Shown: positions 49,600 to 59,634 of the stretch, piece by piece | Layout: the number at the start of each line of letters is the position of its first letter | Numbering within the stretch: position 1 is the first letter of the stretch | NCBI GenBank assembly: GCA_001998905.1 | Contig: MLAA01000035.1 | Span: forward strand, 89,951-153,950 | Direction: 5' to 3' | Source of the DNA: Rodentibacter caecimuris | GTDB lineage: Bacteria > Pseudomonadota > Gammaproteobacteria > Enterobacterales > Pasteurellaceae | Length of the DNA stretch: 64,000 bases | Notes under the pieces: generated by a model | What the model was told of the DNA's origin: nothing | Seen by the model: the letters and a program-made list of their open reading frames with translations, nothing else | The model's database searches: none | Position numbers and translations under genes: made by a program

Positions 49600-51657
49600 T
49601 TACTGAGCTGTTTGAGTTTGAGGCTTAGATTGATTTACTTTATTTTGTTCGAATAACACTAAATCTACTGTCATCTTTTCTGCTTCTTTTAAGAAGAAAT
49701 CAGGCGCTTCATAGTCTTTTGGTAAATCATCAATATCTTTTAGCGCTTTTTTACCTTCTCGTTTAAAACGTTCATTGATGTCTTTTAAACGCCTTGCATC
49801 ATCCTGATCATTCTCAAGCTTACGCTTAGCGTAATTCAACGACAAAAATTTTCGTTCTCGTCTTTCATCACGAATTTTCAACTCTTCGTTTAACGCAATA
49901 AATTCTGGATCCTTGGCAATTCTAGCTAAATGTTTTTCAGTCATTACTGAAACCGCCTCCCGCGCATTTCCAACTTCTGAATAATTACTAGCAGGAATCT
50001 TATCCCAAGGAAGCGCATTATCCTCTTTCTCTTCTCCATATTCTTTTGCATCAATAATTTCAGGGAACTTAATATCTGCAGCCACGCCTTTTAATTGAGT
50101 ACTTCCCCCATTGATACGATAAAATTTCTGTATCGTATATTGTAGTAAGCCAAGCGGAGTCTGATCCAGATCATAAACAAAGTTTAACGTTCTACTTTGC
50201 TGAACTGTTCCTTTTCCAAATGTATTTTGCCCGACAATAACGCCACGGTTATAGTCTTGAATAGCCGCAGCAAAAATTTCGGATGCTGATGCGCTATAAC
50301 GGTTAATCATCACTACAAGCGGCCCTTTATATTGTTGGGCACTATCATCATCTTCATGAATACGAATACGTTGATAAGCATCTCTAACCTGCACTATCGG
50401 ACCGTCCGTAATGAATAGACCGCTTAGTCCGACAGCTTCAGTTAAAGCGCCACCACCATTTTCGCGTAAATCAACAATTAGTCCCTCTACTTTCTTTTTA
50501 TTCATTTGAACTAATAATTTTTTTACATCTTCAGTCAAACCGATATAAAAACTTGGGATCTTGATTACACCAATATTTTTTCCTTCAACTTTATCTACGG
50601 TTAATTTAGCCGCTTGATCTTCTATGCGAATGCGATCTCTTACCAAAGTAACAATCCGCGTTTTTCCGCCTTTCGCAGGCTCAATTTCAAGGCGTACTTT
50701 CGTGCCTTTTCTACCTTTGATTTTATCGACAATATCCTCTAAACGCCAACCGACGACATCTTCAATTTCCCCTTTCGCCTGCCCTACACCAACAATTTTA
50801 TCTCCAGCTTGCAATTTTTTACTTTTATCGGCCGGCGCCCCCGGAACTAGGGATTTAATGGTCGTTTCATCATCTTCCGATTGTAAGGTGGCACCTATTC
50901 CTTCTAAAGAAAGATTCATACTTTCATTAAAACTCTTTGCAGTACGAGGAGCTAAATAACTGGTATGTGGATCAATTTCACGAGCAAACGCATTTAAATA
51001 GGTTTGTAATACATCATCAGCTTTAGTCTGAGTTAAACGGCGAATTGCTAAATTATAACGCTTAGTCAATTTTGCTTTAATTTCAGACCATTTTTTATCT
51101 TTAAGTTTTAAGCTAATAACATCATTTTTTACACGCTGTTCCCAAAGCTTATCAATTTCTTGCTGTGTTTTAGGAAAAGCAGCTTTCTCGCGATCAATTT
51201 CAATTTGCTCCTGACCTTTTAAATCAGGTTCCCTATCTAACAGAGACAAAGCATAAACATAACGTTCGTAACGACGTTTCGTCATTAATTCATAAATTGC
51301 AAAAGCAGCGGAGAGATCACCCTGATTAAGTTGATCATCAAGTACCGTACCGTATTTTGTACGCAATTCATCAATGTCAGACTGTAAAAAAGTATTACGG
51401 CTATAATCCAAACTTTTAATATAACGATCAAAAATCTTTTCGGAAAAAGCATCGTCCAATTGGAACTTACGATAATGAGACTGTGTTAAACGAGTTGCCG
51501 CACGCTTTGTCGCTAACTGATTCTCCTCTGTAGCTGAAGGCATCGTAATATCCGTTATCTTTAATTTAGGCTGAACAGCATTCGCAAAATTAGAGGACAC
51601 TAATAAAGCTCCCAAAATTACGCCAGCAACCAATGTTTTCGTTTTCACCAAGTTCAT
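49600..51657 (-). CDS. prc: Tail-specific protease Prc
   Basis: A 685-residue periplasmic serine protease. Signal peptide at 1-27; PDZ domain around 240-320 (LEGIGATLQSEDDETTIKSL); catalytic Ser in RYSASASEIFAAAIQDY and catalytic Lys in FGKGTVQQSRTL give the Ser-Lys dyad. The C-terminal DUF3340 region is highly charged. It trims lipoproteins and murein hydrolases, for example MepS in E. coli. It follows proQ by 23 bases. Confidence 0.94.
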   Translation of the reverse strand: MNLVKTKTLVAGVILGALLVSSNFANAVQPKLKITDITMPSATEENQLATKRAATRLTQSHYRKFQLDDAFSEKIFDRYIKSLDYSRNTFLQSDIDELRTKYGTVLDDQLNQGDLSAAFAIYELMTKRRYERYVYALSLLDREPDLKGQEQIEIDREKAAFPKTQQEIDKLWEQRVKNDVISLKLKDKKWSEIKAKLTKRYNLAIRRLTQTKADDVLQTYLNAFAREIDPHTSYLAPRTAKSFNESMNLSLEGIGATLQSEDDETTIKSLVPGAPADKSKKLQAGDKIVGVGQAKGEIEDVVGWRLEDIVDKIKGRKGTKVRLEIEPAKGGKTRIVTLVRDRIRIEDQAAKLTVDKVEGKNIGVIKIPSFYIGLTEDVKKLLVQMNKKKVEGLIVDLRENGGGALTEAVGLSGLFITDGPIVQVRDAYQRIRIHEDDDSAQQYKGPLVVMINRYSASASEIFAAAIQDYNRGVIVGQNTFGKGTVQQSRTLNFVYDLDQTPLGLLQYTIQKFYRINGGSTQLKGVAADIKFPEIIDAKEYGEEKEDNALPWDKIPASNYSEVGNAREAVSVMTEKHLARIAKDPEFIALNEELKIRDERRERKFLSLNYAKRKLENDQDDARRLKDINERFKREGKKALKDIDDLPKDYEAPDFFLKEAEKMTVDLVLFEQNKVNQSKPQTQTAQ

Positions 51658-51680
51658 TACCTTTCCTACTTAAAATTATC

Positions 51681-52328
51681 TTAATTTACTAAACGATCGG
51701 CAGTAACGTTGATGACCAATCCATTATCAAGCTCAACGCGTGCAGAATCTTTCAATACTTGAAGCACGATTGCATTTTTGGCACGATTACCGACTTTAAC
51801 CTTAACATTTGCTCCCTCAGATAAGGTTGATAAATCAATACCGTGAAATTTTGGTTTTTTAAATTTGTTATGCGGTTTATTCGGCTGTTTACGATGTGCC
51901 TTTTTCTCCGCCAACATAGCTTTACGCTTCTCATGAAAACGAGCCTTTGATTCAGCTAATTGCTGCGCAGCGTGTGCAGCATGTTCCGCATCAACAAAGC
52001 CAGAAACATTCCCCTCTAAATCGACTCGCTCCGCACCCTCTCGACAAACAGCTAAATAGCGCCAATTTGACGTATATTGTCTTAATGCATGACGTAACTG
52101 TGTTTTACTTGCTTTTTCATCATCTTTTAAAATCTCAGCTAAATCTTGGAAAAGTCCAATTTTCAGTGGTTTTGCTTCACCTTCTAAAATAAAGCAACGA
52201 GGAAATTTTTCTGCAAGATACTCGATAATAACTTTGTTATTAATGAATTTCTGCGTCGTCGATAATCCTTTCGCTTCTTGCTCCACAACCTCTTCTGTTG
52301 CTTGACTTTCAATTTTCTGTTCAACCAT
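51681..52328 (-). CDS. proQ: RNA chaperone ProQ
   Basis: A 215-residue RNA-binding protein. The FinO domain covers about 28-135 (IEYLAEKFPRCFILEGEAKP, LRHALRQYTSNWRYLAVCRE). A basic linker (KKAHRKQPNKPHNKFKKPKF) leads to a C-terminal Tudor-like domain (GANVKVKVGNRAKNAIVLQV). It stabilises small RNAs and mRNA 3' ends. proQ and prc form an operon divergent from letA. Confidence 0.92.
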   Translation of the reverse strand: MVEQKIESQATEEVVEQEAKGLSTTQKFINNKVIIEYLAEKFPRCFILEGEAKPLKIGLFQDLAEILKDDEKASKTQLRHALRQYTSNWRYLAVCREGAERVDLEGNVSGFVDAEHAAHAAQQLAESKARFHEKRKAMLAEKKAHRKQPNKPHNKFKKPKFHGIDLSTLSEGANVKVKVGNRAKNAIVLQVLKDSARVELDNGLVINVTADRLVN

Positions 52329-52484
52329 CTTCTATATATTCCTAGAATAAAATAAAAACTTATGCATTTTATCGTACTTTCGGTTAGCTTGACAACGGAT
52401 CGACATAATTTTACCCTGTATTAAAATCTCAGCTAAAACAGACCGCTCTTTCTCTATTTTTACCCTCTTGCAAAACAAATACGG

Positions 52485-53813
52485 ATGAATACAATAACCT
52501 CTCTTCATAAAATAGGATCAACAGAGAAATTAATGCCAACCACTCCTGACTTAGCCCGTGCCGACGATAGATTAATGCGCTGTAAAGATTGTGATGCGAT
52601 AGTCGGCGTATCCGCCTTAAGTTCGGATGAATACGCAGAATGCCCCCGTTGTCATAATACGCTATGTATTGGCGGACGTTGGTCTTTAAACCGTTGTTCC
52701 ATGATTGCATTATCTATTCTCATATTAATGCCTTTCGCCCTTTCCTATCCTCTATTAAGCGTTAATTTATTAGGAACCAAAATAGCGGCATCTGTATGGG
52801 AAGGTATTTGGAAAATGGCTGTAGCCGGATACCCCTACACGGCATTTCTTATCTTTATATGTGCAGTGTTAATGCCAATCTCGTTTGCCATATTAGTTAT
52901 TATGCTACGTTTAGCCCGGTTCTTTCGTCTCAAACCACGCAATGTTTTGCTATTTCTTGGCTATATCAAACCTTGGGTAATGTTTGATGTCTATTTAGTT
53001 GCTCTTGGCGTAACTATGTTTAAAGTCCGCGAGTATGCTGAATTGCAAGTTGATATTTATCTTATCGCCTTTATTTTTACTGCATTGCTCAGTACTCTAC
53101 TTTTTATTAAATTAAATCTTGACGAACTATGGCAAGATTTCTATCCTGAATTAGTCCCTTTCAGACAATCTGGGACAATTAATTTGCAAGACATTCGTCT
53201 CTGTACGGCTTGTCAATATAATTTTTTAGCGGGACAAGAAATAAAGGACTATAGCAATCACTCTCTTTGTCCTCGTTGTTCGTCTCGCTTAGATACGGCT
53301 GAAAATATCAAATTACAACGTACTTGGGCGACACTAATTGCCGGAATAATTATGCTTTTCCCTGCAAATTTACTGCCTATTTCCGGGGTATATTTAACCG
53401 GTTCATTGTCAGAAGACACATTAATGTCTGGGGTTATTTCCTTTATTAAAATGGGTAGTTATTTTGTAGCTTTTGTGGTATTTTTCGCCAGCATTTTTGT
53501 ACCGCTCGGTAAGATTATCATCATGCTCTATTTATTGGCTTGCATTCACTTTAAATGGCAACATTCGATCAAACTTCAAATGCGTTTGTTGCATATCGTT
53601 CATTTTGTCGGACGCTGGTCGATGTTGGATTTATTTGTATTGGCATTAATGATGTCATTAGTAACCCGAGGACAAATTATTAACTTTACTGTCGGTCCTG
53701 CTGCATTTTATTTTGGCGCAGCCGTATTTTTAACAATGATTTCCGCATCTCAATTCGATAGTCGTCTAATATGGAAAATTTATGACAGAAAAAAACACGA
53801 GTCCCAATCCTGA
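52485..53813 (+). CDS. letA: Lipid transport membrane protein LetA (YebS)
   Basis: A 442-residue inner-membrane protein of the PqiA family. Two zinc-ribbon pairs, CKDCDAIVG...CPRCHNT near the N-terminus and CTACQYN...CPRCSSR in the middle, alternate with two blocks of membrane helices (from about 70 and 290). LETA landmarks WVMFDVYLVALGVTMFKVRE and GRWSMLDLFVLALMMSLVTR match E. coli YebS better than PqiA. It probably loads lipids into LetB. ATG 52533 is an alternative start; neither has a strong ribosome site. Confidence 0.87.
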   Translation: MNTITSLHKIGSTEKLMPTTPDLARADDRLMRCKDCDAIVGVSALSSDEYAECPRCHNTLCIGGRWSLNRCSMIALSILILMPFALSYPLLSVNLLGTKIAASVWEGIWKMAVAGYPYTAFLIFICAVLMPISFAILVIMLRLARFFRLKPRNVLLFLGYIKPWVMFDVYLVALGVTMFKVREYAELQVDIYLIAFIFTALLSTLLFIKLNLDELWQDFYPELVPFRQSGTINLQDIRLCTACQYNFLAGQEIKDYSNHSLCPRCSSRLDTAENIKLQRTWATLIAGIIMLFPANLLPISGVYLTGSLSEDTLMSGVISFIKMGSYFVAFVVFFASIFVPLGKIIIMLYLLACIHFKWQHSIKLQMRLLHIVHFVGRWSMLDLFVLALMMSLVTRGQIINFTVGPAAFYFGAAVFLTMISASQFDSRLIWKIYDRKKHESQS

Positions 53814-56442
53814 TTCGATTGAAAAAACTTATGAAAAAATGACCGCACTTTTACGCAAAAATCGTCGAATTTCACCATTCTGGCTATTACCCTTTATTGC
53901 GTTATGTATCGGTGCAATTTTATTTTTTCAAATCATACAAGAGCAAGGTAAAAGTATTACTATTACTTTTGAAAGTGGCGAAGGATTAGTAGCAAATAAA
54001 ACATCAGTACGTTACCAAGGCTTACAAATCGGTGAAGTAAAAAAAGTTAATTTTACTGACAATATGCAAAAAGTACAGGTTGTGGCAAACATCTATCCTG
54101 AAGCTCAGGACGTCCTTCGTACAAACACTAAATTTTGGCTAGTTCGTCCAAGTGCTTCTTTGGCAGGAATCTCCGGATTAGATGCATTAGTATCAGGTAA
54201 TTATATTACGTTACAACCCGGAGACGGCGATCGCGAGGATGAATTTATTGCAGAACAAGAAGGGCCTATTGCACAGGTAAATCAAGGGGACTTATTAATT
54301 CATCTCACTGCCAACGATCTTGGGTCAATTTCTATCGGCGCCTCAGTTTATTTGAAAAAAATTCCGGTTGGTAAAATCTATGATTATCGAATAACTAATG
54401 ATAATAAAGTTGAAATTGATGTAGTCATTGAACGCAATTACGCTAAATTTGTAAAAAAAGATTCTCGCTTTTGGAATATTAGCGGAATTCAAGCCAATAT
54501 TAGTCCTGCTGGTTTAAATCTACAAGTTGACAGTTTAAACTCAGTTGTGCAAGGTGCAATAGCCTTTGATTCGCCAGACCAAAGTGAAACTGCACAAAAC
54601 AATGCAAATTACCCGCTCTACGCCAACCTTTTTGCTGCTAAACGAGGCATTGAAGTCGAAGTCAATATTCCAAATTCTTCTGGAATACAAGCTGGTAAAA
54701 CCGATGTTTATTATCAAGACGATAAAATTGGTATTTTGGCTCACTTAAGTGCGGTCGAAAATAACGATGAAATGCTGAAGGGAACATTATTAATTGATCC
54801 AACAATGGCTACCTTGTTAAAAACAAATAGTTTAATTATTTTAAAAGATAAAAAACCGACTTTAGGCGATCTCGTCGATCCACAAAAATTTCTCCGTGGA
54901 GATTATTTTGAGATTATTCCTGGGGAAGGCGAGGCGAAACGGCAATTTGACGTAATTAAAGAAAACGAATTACTGTTAAAAATGCCGAATACTCTAGTTT
55001 TCACACTCACTGCTCCACAAACTTATGGAATAACAGAAGGACAAGGCGTTTATTATAACAACATTAAGATTGGTGAAATTGTCGATCAAAATATTGATAT
55101 TACTGGGGTCAGCTTTAATGTAGCAATTGCACAGAAATATCGTCATTTAATTCATCAGAATACACAATTTATTGCCGCATCAAATTTTGATATCAGCCTC
55201 GGTTTAGAGGGGTTGCGTTTTGAAACAGCCACACCGGAAAAATGGTTACAAGGTGGTATCCGTGTTATAAATAAAGGAAATCCCCAAGGTAACGCATTGC
55301 CTTCCTATCCGCTTTATAAAGATTTAAGTGCAGCAGAAACAGGCGTAACAGAACAAGATTTACAAACAACCATTACGCTGACGGCAAAAACTTTACCGAG
55401 TATAAATAAAGGCTCTTTAGTACTTTATCACCAATATGAAGTTGGCAAAATTTTAGATATTCGCCCAACAAAACAATATTTTGAGATCGATGTGTTTATC
55501 TACCCAAAACACCGCCATTTATTGACGGAAAAAAGTCTATTTTGGGTCGAAAGTGCGGCTCAAATTGATATTACGCCTAAAGGTATCAGAATTCAGGCAA
55601 CACCTGTTGCCCGTTCTCTAAAAGGTGCAATAAGTTTTGATAATAGCGGTTTAGGAAATACGAAAACGCTTTATGCCAATGAATTAAAAGCGAAATCTGC
55701 TGGACAATTAATCACGCTTAATGCCGAAGATGCCACTAACCTAACTAAAGGCATGAGCTTACGCTATCTTGGCTTAACGATTGGTGAAATTGACAAAATT
55801 GAGCTAGATAACAAATCTAATCGAATTATTGCACAAGCGCTGATCAACCCAAACTACATGCATAAAATAGCGAAAGAAGGTTCCCAATTTAAGATCATTT
55901 CCCCGCAAATCTCTGCTGGAGGGATCGAAAATTTAGACAGCTTGTTAGAGCCTTATATTGATGTAGAAATCGGAAATGGAAAGACTAAAACACAATTTAA
56001 TTTAGCCCAATTATCATCTTCCAGAACAAAATATAGCAATGGCGTATCTTTCCTCTTAGAAACTAATGATGCGATGAATCTAACCGAAGGCTCTCCGGTA
56101 CTTTACCGTGGTGTTGAGGTAGGAACCATTCGCAAACTAGACTTAAATACTCTTGGCGATAGAGTGTTAATCTATATCACTATCGACTCAAAACATCGTC
56201 ATTTAGTTCGTAAAAATTCCGAATTTTGGATCGCCTCTGGTTATGATTTTAATTTAGGGTGGCGGGGTGCAGAATTTAATACGGGGACCGTTCAACAGCT
56301 TTTAAAAGGTGGGATCTCGTTTTCTACTCCATCAGGTAAAGTTATTCAGCCTCCGGCAACGAGCAATCAGAGGTTCTTGTTACAAATAAAAAAACCTACC
56401 GATTCCCCAAACTGGAACAATGGAGCTTTATCAACAAAATAA
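53782..56442 (+). CDS. letB: Lipid transport tunnel protein LetB (YebT), seven MCE domains
   Basis: An 886-residue protein with one N-terminal membrane helix (WLLPFIALCIGAILFFQII) and seven MCE repeats, recognisable by G-x-x-V-x-Y-x-x-x-x-VG segments near VRYQGLQIGEV, VYLKKIPVGKI, VYYQDDKIGIL, VYYNNIKIGEI, VLYHQYEVGKI, LRYLGLTIGEI and VLYRGVEVGTI. Seven repeats and about 880 residues identify LetB rather than the three-domain PqiB. It forms a stacked hexameric tunnel across the periplasm. It overlaps letA by 32 bases. An uptake signal encodes the segment MTALL near residue 20. Confidence 0.9.
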   Translation: MTEKNTSPNPDSIEKTYEKMTALLRKNRRISPFWLLPFIALCIGAILFFQIIQEQGKSITITFESGEGLVANKTSVRYQGLQIGEVKKVNFTDNMQKVQVVANIYPEAQDVLRTNTKFWLVRPSASLAGISGLDALVSGNYITLQPGDGDREDEFIAEQEGPIAQVNQGDLLIHLTANDLGSISIGASVYLKKIPVGKIYDYRITNDNKVEIDVVIERNYAKFVKKDSRFWNISGIQANISPAGLNLQVDSLNSVVQGAIAFDSPDQSETAQNNANYPLYANLFAAKRGIEVEVNIPNSSGIQAGKTDVYYQDDKIGILAHLSAVENNDEMLKGTLLIDPTMATLLKTNSLIILKDKKPTLGDLVDPQKFLRGDYFEIIPGEGEAKRQFDVIKENELLLKMPNTLVFTLTAPQTYGITEGQGVYYNNIKIGEIVDQNIDITGVSFNVAIAQKYRHLIHQNTQFIAASNFDISLGLEGLRFETATPEKWLQGGIRVINKGNPQGNALPSYPLYKDLSAAETGVTEQDLQTTITLTAKTLPSINKGSLVLYHQYEVGKILDIRPTKQYFEIDVFIYPKHRHLLTEKSLFWVESAAQIDITPKGIRIQATPVARSLKGAISFDNSGLGNTKTLYANELKAKSAGQLITLNAEDATNLTKGMSLRYLGLTIGEIDKIELDNKSNRIIAQALINPNYMHKIAKEGSQFKIISPQISAGGIENLDSLLEPYIDVEIGNGKTKTQFNLAQLSSSRTKYSNGVSFLLETNDAMNLTEGSPVLYRGVEVGTIRKLDLNTLGDRVLIYITIDSKHRHLVRKNSEFWIASGYDFNLGWRGAEFNTGTVQQLLKGGISFSTPSGKVIQPPATSNQRFLLQIKKPTDSPNWNNGALSTK

Positions 56443-56613
56443 GTTAATAAACATCAACGAAAAGCTCACGAGAAGCACAATTTCAGATTGTGCTTCTATT
56501 TCTTATATATTATATCTCACCAAACATATCTCTGATTTCATAAAATTAAGCTTTCTTTAGTGTAATGAATATGATACATTCCTGTTCAATTTATTATACA
56601 CACGGATTTATTT

Positions 56614-57828
56614 ATGAATAAAACATTTGGAAGCACATTATTAGTTTCAGGTACTATGATTGGTGCCGGAATGCTAGCTATGCCATTGACTTCTGCAGGT
56701 ATCGGCTTTGGATTAACTTTTTTGTTACTTCTTTCTTTGTGGGGGCTACTTACTTTTACTGCTCTTTTATTCGTCGAGCTTTACCAAACTGCAGAAAGTG
56801 ATGCAGGAATAGGCACCTTAGCTGCTCAATATTTTGGTAGAATCGGGAGACTTATTGCAACGTTAATATTAATTGTCTTTCTATATGCTCTCATCGCCGC
56901 ATACATCACTGGAGGAGGCAATATTTTAGCCGGCTCGTTACCTGAGTTTACGGATAAAACGACACTTTTTAATCTATCAACGCTAACATTTACAGTATTT
57001 TTTGGTTTTTTTGTAACAATTGGTACGAAAAGTGTTGATAAAATTAACCGCTTACTCTTTTTAGCAATGATTCTAGCCTTAGTATTTGTTCTAAGTCTGA
57101 TGTTGCCGGAAATAAAAGTTGACAATTTAATGGCTACACCAATTGATAGTGCTCTTATTATTTCTGCGAGCCCGGTATTTTTTACCGCATTCGGTTTTCA
57201 CGGTTCGATTCCTAGCCTAAATAAATATCTTGATGGCAATGTTAAAGCATTGCGCATTTCTATTTTAACTGGCTCTCTTATCACTCTTAGCGGTTATATT
57301 TTGTGGCAACTATCTACCCATGGTGTACTAAACCAAAATACATTCTTACAATTATTACAGCTAAATCCAACATTAGACGGATTGGTTAATGCTACATTTC
57401 AAATTACTGGTAGCTCATTGATGGCAGGTGCGGTCAAAATCTTTTCAGTTTTGGCTTTAATAACTTCATTCTTAGGGGTCGCAATCGGATTACTTGAATG
57501 TATTGATGATTTACTCAAACGTTCATTTAGCTTAAATCTGGGACGAGTATCCTTAGGTTTGTTAACCTTTTTACCACCAATCAGCTTTGCCCTTTTTTAT
57601 CCAGAAGGATTTATTCTTGCTTTAAGATATGCAGGTCAAATGTTTGCCTTTTATGCAGTAGTATTACCAGTAGTATTAGTTTGGCAGGCCCGTCGCCGCT
57701 ATCCAAAATTAAAATATCAAGTGTGGGGAGGCAATTTAATGCTGTTTATCGTATTGGTTCTTGGCATAGTTATTACTGCTATACCTTTTATTATTGAAGC
57801 TGGTTATTTACCCCAAGTTATTGGTTAA
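56614..57828 (+). CDS. tyrP: Tyrosine-specific transporter TyrP
   Basis: A 404-residue permease of the aromatic amino acid family with about 11 membrane helices. Landmarks: GTMIGAGMLAMPLTSAGIGF at the N-terminus, AYITGGGNILAG, FFTAFGFHGSIPSLNKYLDG and LLTFLPPISFALFYPEGFIL. These parallel E. coli TyrP. The upstream gap (56443..56613) has AT-rich promoter-like sequence but no clear TyrR box. A terminator follows at 57854..57881. Confidence 0.87.
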   Translation: MNKTFGSTLLVSGTMIGAGMLAMPLTSAGIGFGLTFLLLLSLWGLLTFTALLFVELYQTAESDAGIGTLAAQYFGRIGRLIATLILIVFLYALIAAYITGGGNILAGSLPEFTDKTTLFNLSTLTFTVFFGFFVTIGTKSVDKINRLLFLAMILALVFVLSLMLPEIKVDNLMATPIDSALIISASPVFFTAFGFHGSIPSLNKYLDGNVKALRISILTGSLITLSGYILWQLSTHGVLNQNTFLQLLQLNPTLDGLVNATFQITGSSLMAGAVKIFSVLALITSFLGVAIGLLECIDDLLKRSFSLNLGRVSLGLLTFLPPISFALFYPEGFILALRYAGQMFAFYAVVLPVVLVWQARRRYPKLKYQVWGGNLMLFIVLVLGIVITAIPFIIEAGYLPQVIG

Positions 57829-57853
57829 ATAATAGATAAAACAAGAATAACCA

Positions 57854-57881
57854 ACGGGCTAGCAATAGCCCGTATTTATTT
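57854..57881 (+). terminator. Terminator after tyrP
   Basis: ACGGGCTA (57854..57861) pairs with TAGCCCGT (57866..57873) around GCAA, followed by ATTTATTT. Confidence 0.75.
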
Positions 57882-57910
57882 CCTTTAAATTTACAACCCA
57901 GTCCGACAAA

Positions 57911-57937
57911 TAAAAAAACCCCTAACAAGTAGGGGGT
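57911..57937 (-). terminator. Terminator in the pepT direction
   Basis: CCCCTA (57919..57924) pairs with TAGGGG (57930..57935); minus-strand transcripts continue into seven Ts. It stands about 105 bases beyond the pepT stop. Confidence 0.75.
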
Positions 57938-58043
57938 AAAAAGGAATTTATGAATAAAATCTCTAAAGTTTAGCTTTATTAAAGAATCTCAATAAAACGA
58001 GGTCATTATAAACCTATTCGCTTACAATAGCAAGAATAAAAAC

Positions 58044-59291
58044 TTACAAAACTGACATTTCTTTACATTTTAAAATTTCTATAATAACTTCAACCGCTTG
58101 TAGCATTCCTTCAAGAGAAATAATTTCGTGTTTACTATGAAAATTATACCCTCCGGTAAAAATATTCGGACAAGCAACCCCTCGTTCGGCTAACCAAGCT
58201 CCGTCAGTTCCACCTCGAATTGGCTTATGAATTGGCTGAATACCACAATTTTTCATTGCTTGATCAGCTAATAAAATAGATTGAGGTACATTTTTTATGC
58301 ATTCATACATATTCCGATAACTATCCTCAATATTAATTTCCACTTTCTGTTTTAGTTTTTTCTTAATATTAAACTGGTTAACTAATTCCTTAAGAAATTG
58401 CTTGCGTTGCCGGAAACCAGAAATATCAAAATCCCTTATTAAATAATGTATCTCAGTTTTTTCTATCCCTCCTAAGAAATGAGCCAAATGAAAGAATCCC
58501 GCTTTTCCTTCTGTTGTTTCTGGCGTTTCATCTACTGGTAAGGATTGCTGAAATTCACAAGCTAATGTCAAGGCATTAATCAATCGATTTTTCGCATATC
58601 CCGTATGCATATTTCGCCCATAAAAGATTAAACGAGCTGTAGCAGCATTAAAGTTTTCATATTCTAGTTCGCCAACTTCTCCACCATCCAAAGTATATGC
58701 CCAATCACAAGAAAACATTTCCATAGGGAAATAATGCATACCTAAGCCAATTTCTTCATCGGGTGTAAAAGCGACTCGAATATGGCAATGCGGCAGCGCT
58801 CCTTGTGCTAATATTTCTAATACCGTCATTATTTCGGCAATTCCGGCTTTATTATCCGCACCCAATAAAGTAGTACCATCAGGTACAATAAGCGTTTTTC
58901 CGATCAATCTATGCATAAATGGATAATACACAGGGCTAATAAACTCTTCTCCAAGTCCAAGCGCAATATCCCCCCCTCGATAATTTTCAATAACCTCCGC
59001 CTTTATATGTTTACCACTACATTGAGGGGAGGTATCGAGATGTGATATCAAGCCTATCGTGAGAGCGGTATCCCTCTCTCGTGCAGGTAAAAAAGCGGTC
59101 AATACACCATGTTCGGTCAAATTCACATTCTGTAGCCCTAGAGATAACAATTCGTTTTTTAATTCTTTCGCTAATTTTAATTGCCCTGACGAGCTTGGTG
59201 ATGATTTTGCACCTGGCTTAGATTGGGTATCAAAGGAAATATAATGTAAAAAGCGTTTTAATAATTTTTCTTTGTAAATTGAAATATCCAC
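58044..59291 (-). CDS. pepT: Peptidase T
   Basis: A 415-residue di-zinc tripeptidase of the M20 family. Metal ligands and catalytic residues lie in LISHLDTSPQCSGK, LLGADNKAGIAEIMTV, VAFTPDEEIGLGMHYF, YTLDGGEVGELEYENF and the C-terminal GGYNFHSKHEIISLEG. IRGGTDGAWLAERGVACPNI is also typical. It removes N-terminal residues from tripeptides in the cytosol. It stands alone on the minus strand. Confidence 0.92.
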   Translation of the reverse strand: MDISIYKEKLLKRFLHYISFDTQSKPGAKSSPSSSGQLKLAKELKNELLSLGLQNVNLTEHGVLTAFLPARERDTALTIGLISHLDTSPQCSGKHIKAEVIENYRGGDIALGLGEEFISPVYYPFMHRLIGKTLIVPDGTTLLGADNKAGIAEIMTVLEILAQGALPHCHIRVAFTPDEEIGLGMHYFPMEMFSCDWAYTLDGGEVGELEYENFNAATARLIFYGRNMHTGYAKNRLINALTLACEFQQSLPVDETPETTEGKAGFFHLAHFLGGIEKTEIHYLIRDFDISGFRQRKQFLKELVNQFNIKKKLKQKVEINIEDSYRNMYECIKNVPQSILLADQAMKNCGIQPIHKPIRGGTDGAWLAERGVACPNIFTGGYNFHSKHEIISLEGMLQAVEVIIEILKCKEMSVL

Positions 59292-59634
59292 TGTTATACC
59301 TCATATCAAAGTGAAAATGACTTTAGTCTAGCTAAAAAAAATAGCTGTCGTTTTGATGTATAACAACATTTTATAACTAAACACATCAAAGTGCGGTTAA
59401 AAACAAGAGCATTTTTTAGAAACCTTACCTTCAATTGATTAATAAATCCTCGATCCTTCCATTCATAATAAATCCTTAATTTTTTTTAGAAAATTAAGAT
59501 TAAAATTCTTCCCATTATGTGTTATTCGCTATATCATAGCCGTCTAATTTTTATGTCACCGCCTGTTTTTTACAGGTATTTATTTCTACTCAGTACCAAT
59601 CAGTTTGGTGAAATTAGGGAGAAAACCAAAGCTA
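59292..59634. other. Intergenic region pepT-potA
   Basis: Divergent control region of about 340 bases. It has an uptake signal at about 59390, and an AT-rich stretch ending TTATTCGCTATATCATAG (59523..59540) that may be the potA promoter. No ORF or terminator is evident. Confidence 0.4.

Noticed and set aside
53782..56442. PqiB assignment for the MCE protein
   Set aside because: Seven MCE repeats and 886 residues fit LetB (YebT); PqiB has three repeats and about 546 residues.
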